The notes below the pieces were generated by a model. It did no database searches and was not told the origin of the DNA. It saw only the letters and a program-made list of their open reading frames with translations. From a virus: a stretch of DNA of 32,970 bases. The DNA lies in the IMG/VR virus record IMGVR_UViG_3300014819_000010, positions 1 to 32,970 of that record. One strand, given 5' to 3'. A program made the translations under genes and the position numbers. The stretch's first letter is position 1; every line of letters starts with the position of its first letter. This document shows, one piece after another, positions 1 to 10,158 of the stretch.

Positions 1-2520
1 ATTGCTGCAATGATGGTTGCTGCTGTAACTATGCTTGGAGAATTTTCAATTGCTCAAGTCGGAGTAACAGTAGCAGCTATGGCCGCTGGCGAATTGCTAT
101 TGCTAGGTATGGTTGGAATTTTGCAGGCTATTGGAATTGTTGGTGCTGCAATTACCGGTACCGGAGGAATTGGAGCGAAAGGAGCGGCGGGTGGGGTTTT
201 TGCATTAGGAGGTATGATAATTGTTCTTGCTTATGTAATGAAAACAGCAATATCAGAATTTGATGGAATAAGCAGTGCAGATATAAATAAAGCAATAATT
301 GCATTAGGAGCAGGCGAGCTATTGCTTTTTGGTGCTGCTGGTTTAGTTGGCGCAGTAGCCATTGTCTCACTATTATTACCTGCCGCTCCAGCTCTTATTG
401 CGGGTTTCGTTGCTTTAGGAGGAATAGTATTTGGCGTTGCTGACATGATCAAAAGCATTATAATCAGCATTCGTAAAATTCCAGAATTAGGAGCAGGATT
501 TGAAACTAAACTAAGTGCATTTTTGAGTATATTTGCAGCGGTTACTAATTTTATGAAAGTTCTTAATGGTATTATGATATCATCAGCTATTATAACTCTT
601 ATAAGGACTAGTCCATTTGGATTGTTAATGTCATTGTTAACAGAAACTAAATCTCCATTTGAAGAAATAACTGATTTTATTTCTACATTTGGACCGGTCA
701 TACAAAATTTAATTCGTTCTGTGATAACAAATACAGCCGGATTAACAAGTGAAAGAATAAAAGCACTTCAAGTTATAGGACCAGTAATTGAAGCTATAGG
801 AACATTAATAGAAGCAATGCAGCCGCCAACCAGTATTTCTCTTATTGGTTCTGTTATGCCAATTGGTACTCTTACAACCTTAACAACTTATTTTGATGGA
901 ATTAAAAATGCATTAACTGGTGATCGTGGTTTGGTTCAATCTGTATTGGGTATTGTTAATGAAATTGGAAATATTCCAATGACTGGTTTTAATTCGGAGG
1001 CTATTAAAGGATTTTCGTCTATATTAGGTGGACTTGCAACATTTATTGGAGCATTTGCTGAGTTGTCGGATACTGGAGTTTTACAAACTCTACTTGATGA
1101 ACGTTCTAGACTAATTTCTGGTCCAGTAGCTAGCTTTTTCTTGGCAATAGGCAATAAAGGTGCAGCAGCAGCGGCAATTGAAGATCCAGCAGTAAAAAGA
1201 TTAAACGGAATCATTACGTTTATGAAAAATGTTATTACTGGAATAAAATCAAGTGGACTCATCAACTCTATTAATGAAATAATAAGCAGTGCTAGTAGTT
1301 CATTAAGAGGTTTAACAAAAGAACAAGTAGCTGGAATTGCGCCTATTACATCAATGATATCATCCATATTTTCTTTCGTTGGACAAATTGGAGAAAATTT
1401 TAAAATTGATCCGGATGTTATAAAATCAATTTCTGAAGGAACATCACAAGAAGGTATTGAAGCGGCAAAAAATGCTGTTCTTCAGTTGCCAACAAATTTA
1501 GCATCCAATGTTTCTATAATTGTTAATAGCATCAGAGAAAACATAGCACCAATAATAAGAACACTAGCCGGTTCTATATCTGGCTTTAGTGAAACAGAAA
1601 TAAAAAAAGCTTCTGAAGCGGGTCAGTCCGTAATGTCTATTATTGGTGGAATTAGTACCTTTATGTCATCTATTAAAGAACTTGGTAGCGCAGAAGTTAC
1701 TTCAGCTTTGGAAGATGGTACGCCTTTTACAACAACAATATTTGACCCAACAAGAATCGATTCTATTATTATGTCGATGAATAGTATTGTACGTGCAATA
1801 TTTAGTGAACCAAATTCCGGCATGATTAAAACAATCGTTGATGGATTAATAAACTCTGGCATTTCTAGATTACCACGTGGTATAGGAGAAAAAGCAAAAG
1901 CTATAGTAGATATTTTAGGTCTTATATCTGTTGTTACAAATCCTGAATTTAAAAGTGCATTATCTAGTTTGAGTTCTGGTGGTGGTGGCGCCGGTAATAT
2001 CGCAAATGGTGTCATTGGTTCGGCTGTACAAGCTGTAACAAATATCGTAACTGGACTTGGAGGTATGTTGCAAGATAGGGAATTCGTTAGAAATTTAAAT
2101 AGTTTTACTAAAGGAAATATTGGTAAACTTGAAAATATTCAAAGTGCATTAAGTCAAATTGGTAATATTACACAAAATATATCTGCCAATTTAATCACTG
2201 GAGTTAGTACCGCATCTGCAAACCTAGGTGGAATAAAAACTGATATTGAACAAATTGTGAGAGAGGCAAATTCTATATTTGATACGATTAACCAAATTAG
2301 TGATTTTAATGTACCAACAACTTTACAAAAGCTTGGAAATTATTTGGGACTTGGTGGTAATAATACCATTACATTAAAAAATGAAAACGTTTCAATTAAT
2401 GTTACAGTTAATGTAAGTGTCGATGCTCGTGAACTTGAAAAAGTATTGCTTGAACGTCCACGTACAAGATTCCAAGAACGTGCAGCTCCAACGACGGCAG
2501 GCGCTACAGGAACCCGATGA
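1..2520 (+). CDS. Tail tape-measure-like structural protein, C-terminal part
   Basis: The reading frame is open at the left edge (Ile-Ala-Ala before the first Met at 10), so the true start lies outside the window and only about 839 residues are visible. The N-terminal 160 residues are very hydrophobic, with Gly/Ala/Leu stretches that could form several membrane-spanning helices. The remainder is long, Ile/Ser/Gly-rich and mostly helical, without a catalytic motif. The C-terminus is beta-like (alternating Asn/Val/Thr) and then basic. A long hydrophobic helical protein directly before baseplate genes fits a tape-measure protein, which sets tail length and enters the cell envelope on infection. 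This is inferred from composition and position, not from a signature motif. Another large tail-interior structural protein is the main alternative. Confidence 0.55.
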   Translation: MAAMMVAAVTMLGEFSIAQVGVTVAAMAAGELLLLGMVGILQAIGIVGAAITGTGGIGAKGAAGGVFALGGMIIVLAYVMKTAISEFDGISSADINKAIIALGAGELLLFGAAGLVGAVAIVSLLLPAAPALIAGFVALGGIVFGVADMIKSIIISIRKIPELGAGFETKLSAFLSIFAAVTNFMKVLNGIMISSAIITLIRTSPFGLLMSLLTETKSPFEEITDFISTFGPVIQNLIRSVITNTAGLTSERIKALQVIGPVIEAIGTLIEAMQPPTSISLIGSVMPIGTLTTLTTYFDGIKNALTGDRGLVQSVLGIVNEIGNIPMTGFNSEAIKGFSSILGGLATFIGAFAELSDTGVLQTLLDERSRLISGPVASFFLAIGNKGAAAAAIEDPAVKRLNGIITFMKNVITGIKSSGLINSINEIISSASSSLRGLTKEQVAGIAPITSMISSIFSFVGQIGENFKIDPDVIKSISEGTSQEGIEAAKNAVLQLPTNLASNVSIIVNSIRENIAPIIRTLAGSISGFSETEIKKASEAGQSVMSIIGGISTFMSSIKELGSAEVTSALEDGTPFTTTIFDPTRIDSIIMSMNSIVRAIFSEPNSGMIKTIVDGLINSGISRLPRGIGEKAKAIVDILGLISVVTNPEFKSALSSLSSGGGGAGNIANGVIGSAVQAVTNIVTGLGGMLQDREFVRNLNSFTKGNIGKLENIQSALSQIGNITQNISANLITGVSTASANLGGIKTDIEQIVREANSIFDTINQISDFNVPTTLQKLGNYLGLGGNNTITLKNENVSINVTVNVSVDARELEKVLLERPRTRFQERAAPTTAGATGTR

Positions 2521-2542
2521 TTGATACATGAGGAGTAAAAAA

Positions 2543-2707
2543 ATGACATTGTTTGATGATTTAATGAAACAAGAAGCATATAGGAAACTGTTTGAACTTT
2601 TTCCGGAGTCACAACGCCATTTAATAATTGATGGTGTAAAAAAGTTCATGGAAGATGCCGAAAAAAATATAATAAATGAATCCACAAAAAAAGATGAATC
2701 GAAGTAG
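2543..2707 (+). CDS. Small 54-aa hypothetical protein
   Basis: The short ORF begins MTLFDDLMKQ and ends TKKDESK. It is preceded by AGGAG at 2531-2535, 7 nt before the ATG, which is a strong ribosome binding site and the main support for the gene. The protein is charged and probably a single helical bundle or coil (FELFPESQRHLIIDGVKKFM), with an acidic/basic hydrophilic tail. It lies between the tape-measure-like gene and a large virion gene, with only 8 nt to the next start. That position suggests a small tail or chaperone-type protein, but no family was recognised. Confidence 0.7.
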   Translation: MTLFDDLMKQEAYRKLFELFPESQRHLIIDGVKKFMEDAEKNIINESTKKDESK

Positions 2708-2715
2708 TTAATCAT

Positions 2716-5700
2716 ATGTCAAATGATTTGCCAAGAAAAGTTACTGAAACTTTAGCTGCTCAAAATAAAAGAACCGTATATATTGTTTTGTCACCAACAG
2801 GAGATAACAATACGTTTAAGTTTAATTCCGATGATTATAATTCGGAAACAAAAGAGCTAGCTAATGCCATGACTGTTGGCACAATAGCAGAAAATACTAA
2901 TGAATATGGAGTAGCTACAGAACGTACAGAAATTTCTCTTAAAAGAGAGGATGGTTTTCCAGTAGGAATATCTGATAATGCGCCAGGTGGAGATGGTTCA
3001 GCATTTCTTCAAAGAGAAACTGTAGGACTTGGTGTAAAAGGTGGCCGTTCTTATTTTATTGATATATCAGATAGTAATTTTTTAGATATTAGTGTAATAA
3101 AAGGAAAATCTGATGCTCCAAATGATCATACAAGAGATTATGATGAGTTATTGGCTGAAGTGAATAGTGATAACAATTCAGCTACCACTTTAGGTGGTAG
3201 CGTAGCTACAACACAATTCAGAAAAAATACGTATTACCAAGATAATAGATTTTTACCTAATAACGTTATAGAAAAAGATTCTAATGCTGGAAAAAATGCA
3301 ATACAGTTAAAATTAGGTTCTTACACAAAAGCTTCAAATCAGCAATCAACTGGTAATCCAAATGCAGACGGCAATTTTCAACTTAATCAAGACATATTAA
3401 GTTCACTTGGTTCTCAGGTTACATTAAAAGCCAGCGGCGAATATTACATTCCCAAAACAATGTCAAAGCAAAGTGAAGTTTTATTGGCTCAGGCGGCAGC
3501 TATAGCGCCTAGTTTAGCTCGGCTGGGATTACCGGTACCATTTAATGCAATGAAGGCTGGAAACGTTTTAGAGGAAGTAAATTCTGAATTTGCAAACTCT
3601 AATTTGCCTGCACTTATAGAAGAAGATGGAAAACTTAGTTTTGGAAGCACTAATAACTGGTTAGTATTATTTGATGGATTTCAAACGCAATTTACATTAC
3701 CAGCCATAGCTGTACAGTTAGGTGCAGTTGCAGCAGTTATTTCGGCTACTGCTGAAGCTTATGATAAAAATAATGCTGGCCTAATCAGAGCAGGATTTTT
3801 AGAATATTTCGGAATTGCATATAACGGAGATCCCGAGTCATCAGCAATATTTGCTGCCGCAGTCGCTGAGGCGGTAGCTCTCGGTGCATCTGCGGCAGTT
3901 CCCGGCGTATCTTTCTTTGTTAAAACTAAACTAACAGAGGGAACTGGATGGTACACTGTAACATTACGAAAAATAATAAGATTGATTGCGGCGAGTACGT
4001 ATGGAACTGTTAGTAACATCACAAATCAAGTTTCAAATACATCAGTGAATAATATTACTAGCAACTTTAATATTGATAATGCAAACCTTATAGGCTCTCT
4101 TGGATCTGCTGTAAATCTAGCTAATAATAGCATAAACGCATTTGGCTTAATTAAACTTCTTGGAATATTCAAAACACTTGGCGCTACTTCCAAGTACACA
4201 ACTGGTACGTATGCAGGTCGTCCAGTGTCGAGTCGTGGTTTAAATAATGATAGCAAATCTTTTAAACCAAAAATGAAATCATATATCGATTCTTGTAGCG
4301 ACAACATGGACGGAGATAATCAAAAAATCAATGTTAAAGCTTTGATTAAAAAAGATCGATTAACTGAAACATATGGTTTGGGCAGTAATGCGGATAAAAA
4401 TCCATTGGCATGGGGTACGTCAACAACCCCGTCGCAATATATACTTCCTTCAAACATCAAGACAATAGGTGGTCAATTAAATGCAAGAAATGCTGCCACT
4501 GTATTAACAGAATTAAATGACATAGGAAGTTCTAATAAAACAGAAATAAATGTAGTTGATGTTGGTAGGTTAGGTTCTGATCTTGTGCGAGAACTTGAAG
4601 AGCAACTTGAATCTAGTTATATGCCATTTTATTTTCATGATTTACGTACTAATGAGATTGTTTCATTTCATGCATTTTTAGAATCCAGTAAAGATGGATT
4701 TCAAGCTGAATGGAACAGTGTTTCTTCTTACGGAAGAGTTGAACCGATTCATATTTACAAAGGTACAACTCGAGATATAAGCGTTACTTTCTTTTGTGTT
4801 TCTACCAACAATAAAGATCATGATAACATGTGGTGGAAAATTAATAAATTAGTTACTATGGTTTATCCACAGTATACAAAAGGAAGAAGTCTTACAACTT
4901 CCGATGGTAAAACATTTGTACAACCATTTTCTCAACTTCCTGGTAGTTCTCCAATCATAAGAATGAGATTGGGTGACGTTTGGAAATCAAATTATAATAA
5001 ATTTAATGCATCTAGATTATTTGGATTAGCGGATTCTGATTTTAATATTGATCCAGAAAATGCGTCTAGAACAAATACAAATACGTATAATACTGTTCTG
5101 ACAGGTAGCCAAATTATACAATTTCAAACTGATTTAAAAACTAGATTACAAAATCATATTTATGATATTGGTGATGAATTTATAATTAATTATTTGCCTG
5201 ATTATTATTCAATATCATATGTTTTTGGCAAACCAAATCCACCTGGCGGACCAATCGGAGAAGTTGTCAACTTCACTGAAACTGGTGGTCTAGGTGGAGC
5301 TGGCACTTTATATGCGCCCCTCAATTTAAGTGAAGGAATTTATAATTTACGTGTTAAGGAAGTTAATAAAAATTTTGAAGGCACAGATTTATATGTTGAA
5401 TATCAAGTAGAAATACTTGACGCAGCGAGTAGAGTAATCGATTCTGATGTTCTTATTAGATTCAGAAATCCAAGATATTCTGATAGAAGAGAAATAGATC
5501 GTATACGAACCCGTGACATTGTTGCGATTGGCGAAGAACCAATAAGAATTTATGATTCTAGACAACTTGAAACCCAGTTAAATACTGAATACGTTCGAAG
5601 AAAAGTTGAAGAACGTGTTAATCAAATCGTAAATCAAGATGGTAATCGTGCGGAACAGGAAAGAGAAGAGTTGACAGCAAAATCGGAATTATTAAGAAAA

Positions 5701-6066
5701 TTTTTCAACTCTTCTGGAAATGATCCTAATCCTATAATGCAATCCTTTGAATCTACTAGTGGAAAAGGATTAGCTGTAGCATTTAAAACTCTAGATATTG
5801 ATTGGTCTGGTGCTCCATGGGAGACAAAACGGTCTAGCACTAAACCAAATTCTAGAGCACCACAATGGGTCAAGTTAACTATGGCTGGCACTGTCATACA
5901 TGACATTACGCCTGGTATTGATTATAATGGATTTAATCGGGCGCCAGTTTATCAAGTTGGGGAATATTCGAATGCATTGAATTCAATAGACATACAAGAT
6001 TCAGCAGATAGAACTGCTGCATCAGCCGACGCAGCAGCGGCGAGCGGAGATACAATCGAAGAATAG
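2716..6066 (+). CDS. Large virion/baseplate structural protein (1116 aa)
   Basis: The protein has no signal peptide. Residues about 215-460 contain a long Ala-rich, hydrophobic region. Residues about 633-720 hold a segment typical of phage baseplate and tail-tube associated proteins, with YFHDLRTNEIVSFHAFLES, then a GRVEPIHIYKGTTRDISV stretch and KINKLVTMVYPQYTKGR. The C-terminus is Ala/Ser/Asp-rich and low in complexity. It sits between tape-measure-like and LysM-like baseplate genes, so a role in the tail or baseplate is likely. Just after the stop the +1 frame stays open and protein-like for another 19 codons, so the native C-terminus may be longer (see findings). The exact baseplate role is not identifiable from sequence alone. 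Confidence 0.7.
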   Translation: MSNDLPRKVTETLAAQNKRTVYIVLSPTGDNNTFKFNSDDYNSETKELANAMTVGTIAENTNEYGVATERTEISLKREDGFPVGISDNAPGGDGSAFLQRETVGLGVKGGRSYFIDISDSNFLDISVIKGKSDAPNDHTRDYDELLAEVNSDNNSATTLGGSVATTQFRKNTYYQDNRFLPNNVIEKDSNAGKNAIQLKLGSYTKASNQQSTGNPNADGNFQLNQDILSSLGSQVTLKASGEYYIPKTMSKQSEVLLAQAAAIAPSLARLGLPVPFNAMKAGNVLEEVNSEFANSNLPALIEEDGKLSFGSTNNWLVLFDGFQTQFTLPAIAVQLGAVAAVISATAEAYDKNNAGLIRAGFLEYFGIAYNGDPESSAIFAAAVAEAVALGASAAVPGVSFFVKTKLTEGTGWYTVTLRKIIRLIAASTYGTVSNITNQVSNTSVNNITSNFNIDNANLIGSLGSAVNLANNSINAFGLIKLLGIFKTLGATSKYTTGTYAGRPVSSRGLNNDSKSFKPKMKSYIDSCSDNMDGDNQKINVKALIKKDRLTETYGLGSNADKNPLAWGTSTTPSQYILPSNIKTIGGQLNARNAATVLTELNDIGSSNKTEINVVDVGRLGSDLVRELEEQLESSYMPFYFHDLRTNEIVSFHAFLESSKDGFQAEWNSVSSYGRVEPIHIYKGTTRDISVTFFCVSTNNKDHDNMWWKINKLVTMVYPQYTKGRSLTTSDGKTFVQPFSQLPGSSPIIRMRLGDVWKSNYNKFNASRLFGLADSDFNIDPENASRTNTNTYNTVLTGSQIIQFQTDLKTRLQNHIYDIGDEFIINYLPDYYSISYVFGKPNPPGGPIGEVVNFTETGGLGGAGTLYAPLNLSEGIYNLRVKEVNKNFEGTDLYVEYQVEILDAASRVIDSDVLIRFRNPRYSDRREIDRIRTRDIVAIGEEPIRIYDSRQLETQLNTEYVRRKVEERVNQIVNQDGNRAEQEREELTAKSELLRKFFNSSGNDPNPIMQSFESTSGKGLAVAFKTLDIDWSGAPWETKRSSTKPNSRAPQWVKLTMAGTVIHDITPGIDYNGFNRAPVYQVGEYSNALNSIDIQDSADRTAASADAAAASGDTIEE

Positions 6067-6140
6067 CGGAGAGACAATTCAAAATGTTGTAACTTCTCCA
6101 AATCAAACATCTGGTGATTAATATCTATTAGGTATATATT

Positions 6141-6437
6141 ATGTCAAATATTAGAAGATATGCTAGGACTCCGGTTATAGTTGCCGGTAAAAAATATGGA
6201 ACTTCCAATATTATTCCTATTATTAGAGAAAGAATAGCAAATAATTTACTGCCATATACCACATATACAACAAATGAAAATGAAAGATTAGATATTATTT
6301 CTGGACAAGTATATGGTGATGGCAGATTGTGGTGGATAATAGCGGCAGCTAGTGGAATTGGTTGGGGATTACAAGTCCCTTCAAATACTTTGTTATATAT
6401 ACCAAAACTTAATGATGTTGCACAACTTATAGGGTGA
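6141..6437 (+). CDS. LysM / tail-protein-X-like small baseplate protein
   Basis: This 98-aa protein carries the signature ERLDIISGQVYGDGRLWWI followed by a small-residue stretch, and ends with LLYIP. That is the pattern of phage tail protein X and gp53-like baseplate wedge proteins built on a LysM fold (ligand-binding alpha-beta motif with the conserved YGD..LWW..A). Members stabilise the baseplate and can bind peptidoglycan-like sugars. An AGG-type ribosome site lies about 8 nt before the ATG. The gene ends 3 nt before the next start, so the two are probably translationally coupled. Family assignment is good; whether it equals T4 gp53 is inference. Confidence 0.75.
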   Translation: MSNIRRYARTPVIVAGKKYGTSNIIPIIRERIANNLLPYTTYTTNENERLDIISGQVYGDGRLWWIIAAASGIGWGLQVPSNTLLYIPKLNDVAQLIG

Positions 6438-6440
6438 TAT

Positions 6441-9400
6441 ATGTCAATTTTTCGTAGAGAATTGAAAATGCAAAATGCGATACGAAAGTTGACTAAATAT
6501 TTTGGTCTACTTACAACTCAAGATTTGGCTAATGTCATAGCGGCATCGATGCGTTCTGGTGGTCTTGGAAGTTTGAGCACAGATACAAATGCGCTTGTTA
6601 ATCAAATTGATAACGGTAATTCATTTGCAAATTTAGGTTCTGTGACCGATGAAGATCGTATTCTCGGAGATATAATTGTAGATTTTCTAGATCAAAGTTT
6701 GGGTTGTTATACGACTCAAGAACTTTTACAACGACTTGCACAAAAAATGCAAATTGAAGGTGATGGAGTTTCGGAACCAACAGGACCAGATGCAGAAGAT
6801 ATTAATGTTCTAAGACAACGTTATTCAAACTTGTTTCATATAATAAGCGATGCACAGTTTGCTCATGCTATGCCATTTCCTCCTGGATACGAACGAATGA
6901 AAAATGGTAGCATTAAGAGCTTAATTGGTGATGCAGAACCAGGATTGCTAGCAAGTGGTGGTTTTGCTCCAACAAAAGGAAAGCCGGGGTTATCAGTAAT
7001 ATTATCAAATACTGGACGTATTTCTACGACTAATCGATATGTTAACTCAGCTTGTGTATTTCTAAATGCTATTCCATCAATAGAAATGTCAAAAGCTATA
7101 CCTTATTTAGAAGTTAATGTTTTGTTACCGGCCCAAGCTGTACAAAGATCGGGCGACCGATTAGTAGCTCCAACAATGTATAAATTTTTATTAGGTAGTG
7201 TATCTGCTCCAGCTTCCAGTAATTTACGACAATTAAGTTTAGCAAATGAAGAGGTAAGAAACTCAACAACAACATCTTCAACGAGTTCTTCATCAACAGA
7301 TCAAATGGTATATACTAATATGGGAATTGAAGCATTTATGATGCCTCAAACATTAGTAAATCCGGATGCGGCAACTCAAACCGGAAATTATGGAAGTCCT
7401 GTATTGGATAAATTTAGACCATTTTTAAGTGTTAAAGAATTCAGCGTAGAAGCAAGATTAATTTATTCTGCAAACATGTATCATACGGCAAAAATGTCTT
7501 TAACATTACATGATCGGTCACGTCTTTCAGAAATTGCCGAATTCGTTAAACCAGAAATTAGAGGCTCTACCGAGATTGTAGTTGAATTTGGTTGGTGTCA
7601 TAATGAATCTGAATATGATACAAATCCAGAAAATATTTGGGCAGCTATTATAAATGGTATGCGTAAAAGACAGAAGTATAATGTAGTCAATTCCAGTTTT
7701 AGTTTTGATGATAGTGGTCAAGTTGAAATACAACTAGATTTAGCAACTTCTGGAGAAAGTGCAACAACAGTCGAACCAGTTACAAATGATGTTAATGTTA
7801 GACCAATTTTAGAAGAAATTAATAATGCAGTTGATTTAATTTCACGTTTAAGATTAAACATTCCTGCTTTAAATCCTTCTTCAACTTCGACTAGTCAAAC
7901 TTCTGGTGATGGTGCTGGTGCACCACGACCATCAACTTCTGCCGAAATTCGTGGTATACAATTTCTTAATTCTACTCAAGACGTTTTTAGTAATCTTTCA
8001 TTAACACGTGAACAAAGAGAGGAATTTCGTAATTTAACGAGAAGTTTAGAAGCATTGCCACAAGCAGATGATATTCGTAGAATGAGAGCATTATTAACTC
8101 AATTATATGGGGATAGCAGTCCTCGTACTCGTTCACGGGGACCAAATAGAACTGGAGAAGGTTCTTTAACTGAGAGACTCCGATCGCAGATTAGAAATGA
8201 AATACAAAGAAAAATAAATACCTTGAAGAAAGGTACAGAAGATCCTTTTCTTGTTGGAACATATAATCCAGTTGTTGATAGAAGATTGCGAGAAAGAAAT
8301 AGTGTTCCAAGAACTCCTGTTTCTTCATCAACTCCTGTTTCTTCATCAACTGAACAAAATGCATCATATGAAGAACGTACTCGTATTTCAACTGCTCGTC
8401 GAGCAGCATCTTCTCCAGTTCAACGAGGAACGGTTAGTCTTGCAAATCTTTTAATGGTATTCATGGGTCAGCCATTAGCTGCAACGAATCAATTTGATGA
8501 TATACAATTTATATTTTATCCATTTAATCGATATGCTGCTTTTGCTTCAAGAATCAATATTGCAAATTTCATCATTAACATAGAAGATTTTGTTGACAAA
8601 TATACAGAATATCGTTTACAAAATGTAACAAGAAATGGCGTTTTTACTATTAGACAATTTTGGACTTTTTTAACTTCTCAAATTGTTGATGATCCTGCAC
8701 AAGATTCATATGGCTTGCAAGATAGAAGGGGCGCATTATATAGAAGACCAACGGTAACTAGAGATTCTGATCAATCTGGTGGTTCATCTCGTTCAACAAC
8801 TTCACAACCGGTTGATTCTGATGGAGCAACATTTACTGCTAGATTAAATAACTTACTTCAAAATGTTACACCTGATGGTTCTTTTAGACTACCAATGTTA
8901 CAATATGAATTAGAATGTTTACCAGGGCGCATTACAAGCGAAACCGATATTGAAGATAGAGCTATAGAAAAAAGCATTTTAAGAGTTCATATATATGACC
9001 AACAATATACTCCTTATGATGGATTAGGTTCTATATTGCAAGCGCAAAGAAATGCACAAGTAAGTATAAACAGTAATCCAACAGCAACAACAACCCCAGA
9101 TGGAACATCAACTGATATATCTCTTGTGGAATTAAATGCAAATAGATATAATCAAGAAGTATTAAACAGAGCAATACAAAATGGAATTGTAAGTCGCACT
9201 ACAGATGAACGTGGAAATAGTTTATATGAAGTTGTCGGTGGAGCTCAAGCTCTTAAACGTTTTTTATATGAAACAACGCCGTATATCATATATGGCGCAC
9301 AAAATTCTTTAGTTAAAAATGCCAATCTAGCGTCCATGACAGATCAAGCAGCAGCAACTATAGCCATGGTCAATGGTCCTACTAGTAATGGTTTACTAAG

Positions 9401-10109
9401 ACCAGATGGTCAAGATATAGGCAACATTCCTATGCAAATTTTACCAACTGAACTAAGTATCGACACCTATGGTTGTCCATTAATATATTCTGCAACACAA
9501 TTTTTTATTGATTTTGGAACAAATACAACAGCAGATGATATATATGCCGTAACAGGCATTGAACATAAAATAAGTGCAGGAGATTTTTCTACTACTTTAA
9601 AATTCCGAGCATTATCCAGTTATGGTCAATACAGAAATTATATTCATGATTTGCAAACTGCTGAACAACGATTGAGACAATATGAAGAACGATTAACTGG
9701 TGCACCCGCACAAGACGTAAATCCAAGACCAACACATTCTAGAACAAGAAGAACTTCCACAACTCCTTCCACAGCTCCTTCCACAGCTACAACAACTACG
9801 GGAACGGGTATATCGGACGAGCCACGTGTTGATACTCCAAATCCAGAAAGAGCTTCACAAGCACAGCAATCCGAAGCACAAAGACAAGCAGCCGAAGCTC
9901 AAGCAAATGCTATAAGACAACAAATTGAAATTGAAAGACAAGCAGCAACAGCAGCCGCTACAACAACTGGTAGATTACCTGCCTCTCCTGAAACCTCCAG
10001 TTCATCATCAACTTCGGGTTTAACTCCAACTACACCAACAACAGCTATTTCATCACCAACTTCTCGGCGTCCTTTTACTACAACTCGAGGCAGCTCGCTG
10101 CGGGAGTGA
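6441..10109 (+). CDS. Large virion structural protein with Ser/Thr-rich tail (1222 aa)
   Basis: The gene starts 3 nt after the LysM-like gene. Residues about 1-470 look globular and contain conserved-looking baseplate segments (YLEVNVLLPAQAVQ; TEIVVEFGWCHNESEYDTNP). The middle alternates Ser/Thr/Arg-rich linkers (about 480-500, 560-590, 620-660, 770-790) with folded blocks such as MLQYELECLPGR. The last about 170 residues hold a helical, probably coiled-coil Gln/Ala-rich segment (QAQQSEAQRQAAEAQANAI) and then a Ser/Thr/Pro tail. Position and size indicate a baseplate or tail structural component. No enzymatic motif was seen. It is the last gene of the tail block before the replication genes. 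Confidence 0.65.
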   Translation: MSIFRRELKMQNAIRKLTKYFGLLTTQDLANVIAASMRSGGLGSLSTDTNALVNQIDNGNSFANLGSVTDEDRILGDIIVDFLDQSLGCYTTQELLQRLAQKMQIEGDGVSEPTGPDAEDINVLRQRYSNLFHIISDAQFAHAMPFPPGYERMKNGSIKSLIGDAEPGLLASGGFAPTKGKPGLSVILSNTGRISTTNRYVNSACVFLNAIPSIEMSKAIPYLEVNVLLPAQAVQRSGDRLVAPTMYKFLLGSVSAPASSNLRQLSLANEEVRNSTTTSSTSSSSTDQMVYTNMGIEAFMMPQTLVNPDAATQTGNYGSPVLDKFRPFLSVKEFSVEARLIYSANMYHTAKMSLTLHDRSRLSEIAEFVKPEIRGSTEIVVEFGWCHNESEYDTNPENIWAAIINGMRKRQKYNVVNSSFSFDDSGQVEIQLDLATSGESATTVEPVTNDVNVRPILEEINNAVDLISRLRLNIPALNPSSTSTSQTSGDGAGAPRPSTSAEIRGIQFLNSTQDVFSNLSLTREQREEFRNLTRSLEALPQADDIRRMRALLTQLYGDSSPRTRSRGPNRTGEGSLTERLRSQIRNEIQRKINTLKKGTEDPFLVGTYNPVVDRRLRERNSVPRTPVSSSTPVSSSTEQNASYEERTRISTARRAASSPVQRGTVSLANLLMVFMGQPLAATNQFDDIQFIFYPFNRYAAFASRINIANFIINIEDFVDKYTEYRLQNVTRNGVFTIRQFWTFLTSQIVDDPAQDSYGLQDRRGALYRRPTVTRDSDQSGGSSRSTTSQPVDSDGATFTARLNNLLQNVTPDGSFRLPMLQYELECLPGRITSETDIEDRAIEKSILRVHIYDQQYTPYDGLGSILQAQRNAQVSINSNPTATTTPDGTSTDISLVELNANRYNQEVLNRAIQNGIVSRTTDERGNSLYEVVGGAQALKRFLYETTPYIIYGAQNSLVKNANLASMTDQAAATIAMVNGPTSNGLLRPDGQDIGNIPMQILPTELSIDTYGCPLIYSATQFFIDFGTNTTADDIYAVTGIEHKISAGDFSTTLKFRALSSYGQYRNYIHDLQTAEQRLRQYEERLTGAPAQDVNPRPTHSRTRRTSTTPSTAPSTATTTTGTGISDEPRVDTPNPERASQAQQSEAQRQAAEAQANAIRQQIEIERQAATAAATTTGRLPASPETSSSSSTSGLTPTTPTTAISSPTSRRPFTTTRGSSLRE
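8312..8347 (+). repeat. Two tandem 18-bp repeats coding TPVSSS
   Basis: AACTCCTGTTTCTTCATC occurs twice back to back inside the large virion gene, encoding Thr-Pro-Val-Ser-Ser-Ser twice in a flexible linker. A shorter degenerate Thr-Pro-Ser-Thr repeat lies near 9760-9790. Such repeats vary in length by slippage and mark disordered linkers. Confidence 0.85.
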
Positions 10110-10158
10110 TGTTTTTATATTTGTATAATTTGTTTTCTCTTTATGATAACATAACATT

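Noticed and set aside
279-300. TATAAATA near position 280 as a late promoter
   Set aside because: It lies inside a long coding region and such octamers are expected by chance in AT-rich DNA.
1-2520. Membrane channel or transporter reading of the first ORF
   Set aside because: Only the first part is hydrophobic; the long remainder is structural-like and followed by baseplate genes, so a tape-measure-like protein fits better.
231-4307. Long minus-strand ORFs opposite the structural genes
   Set aside because: They are shadows of the + strand genes with antisense-type composition and no ribosome sites.
10088-10110. Small GCAG/CTGC hairpin at the end of the large virion gene as a terminator
   Set aside because: The stem is only 4 bp, overlaps the stop codon region, and the T-run is separated from it.
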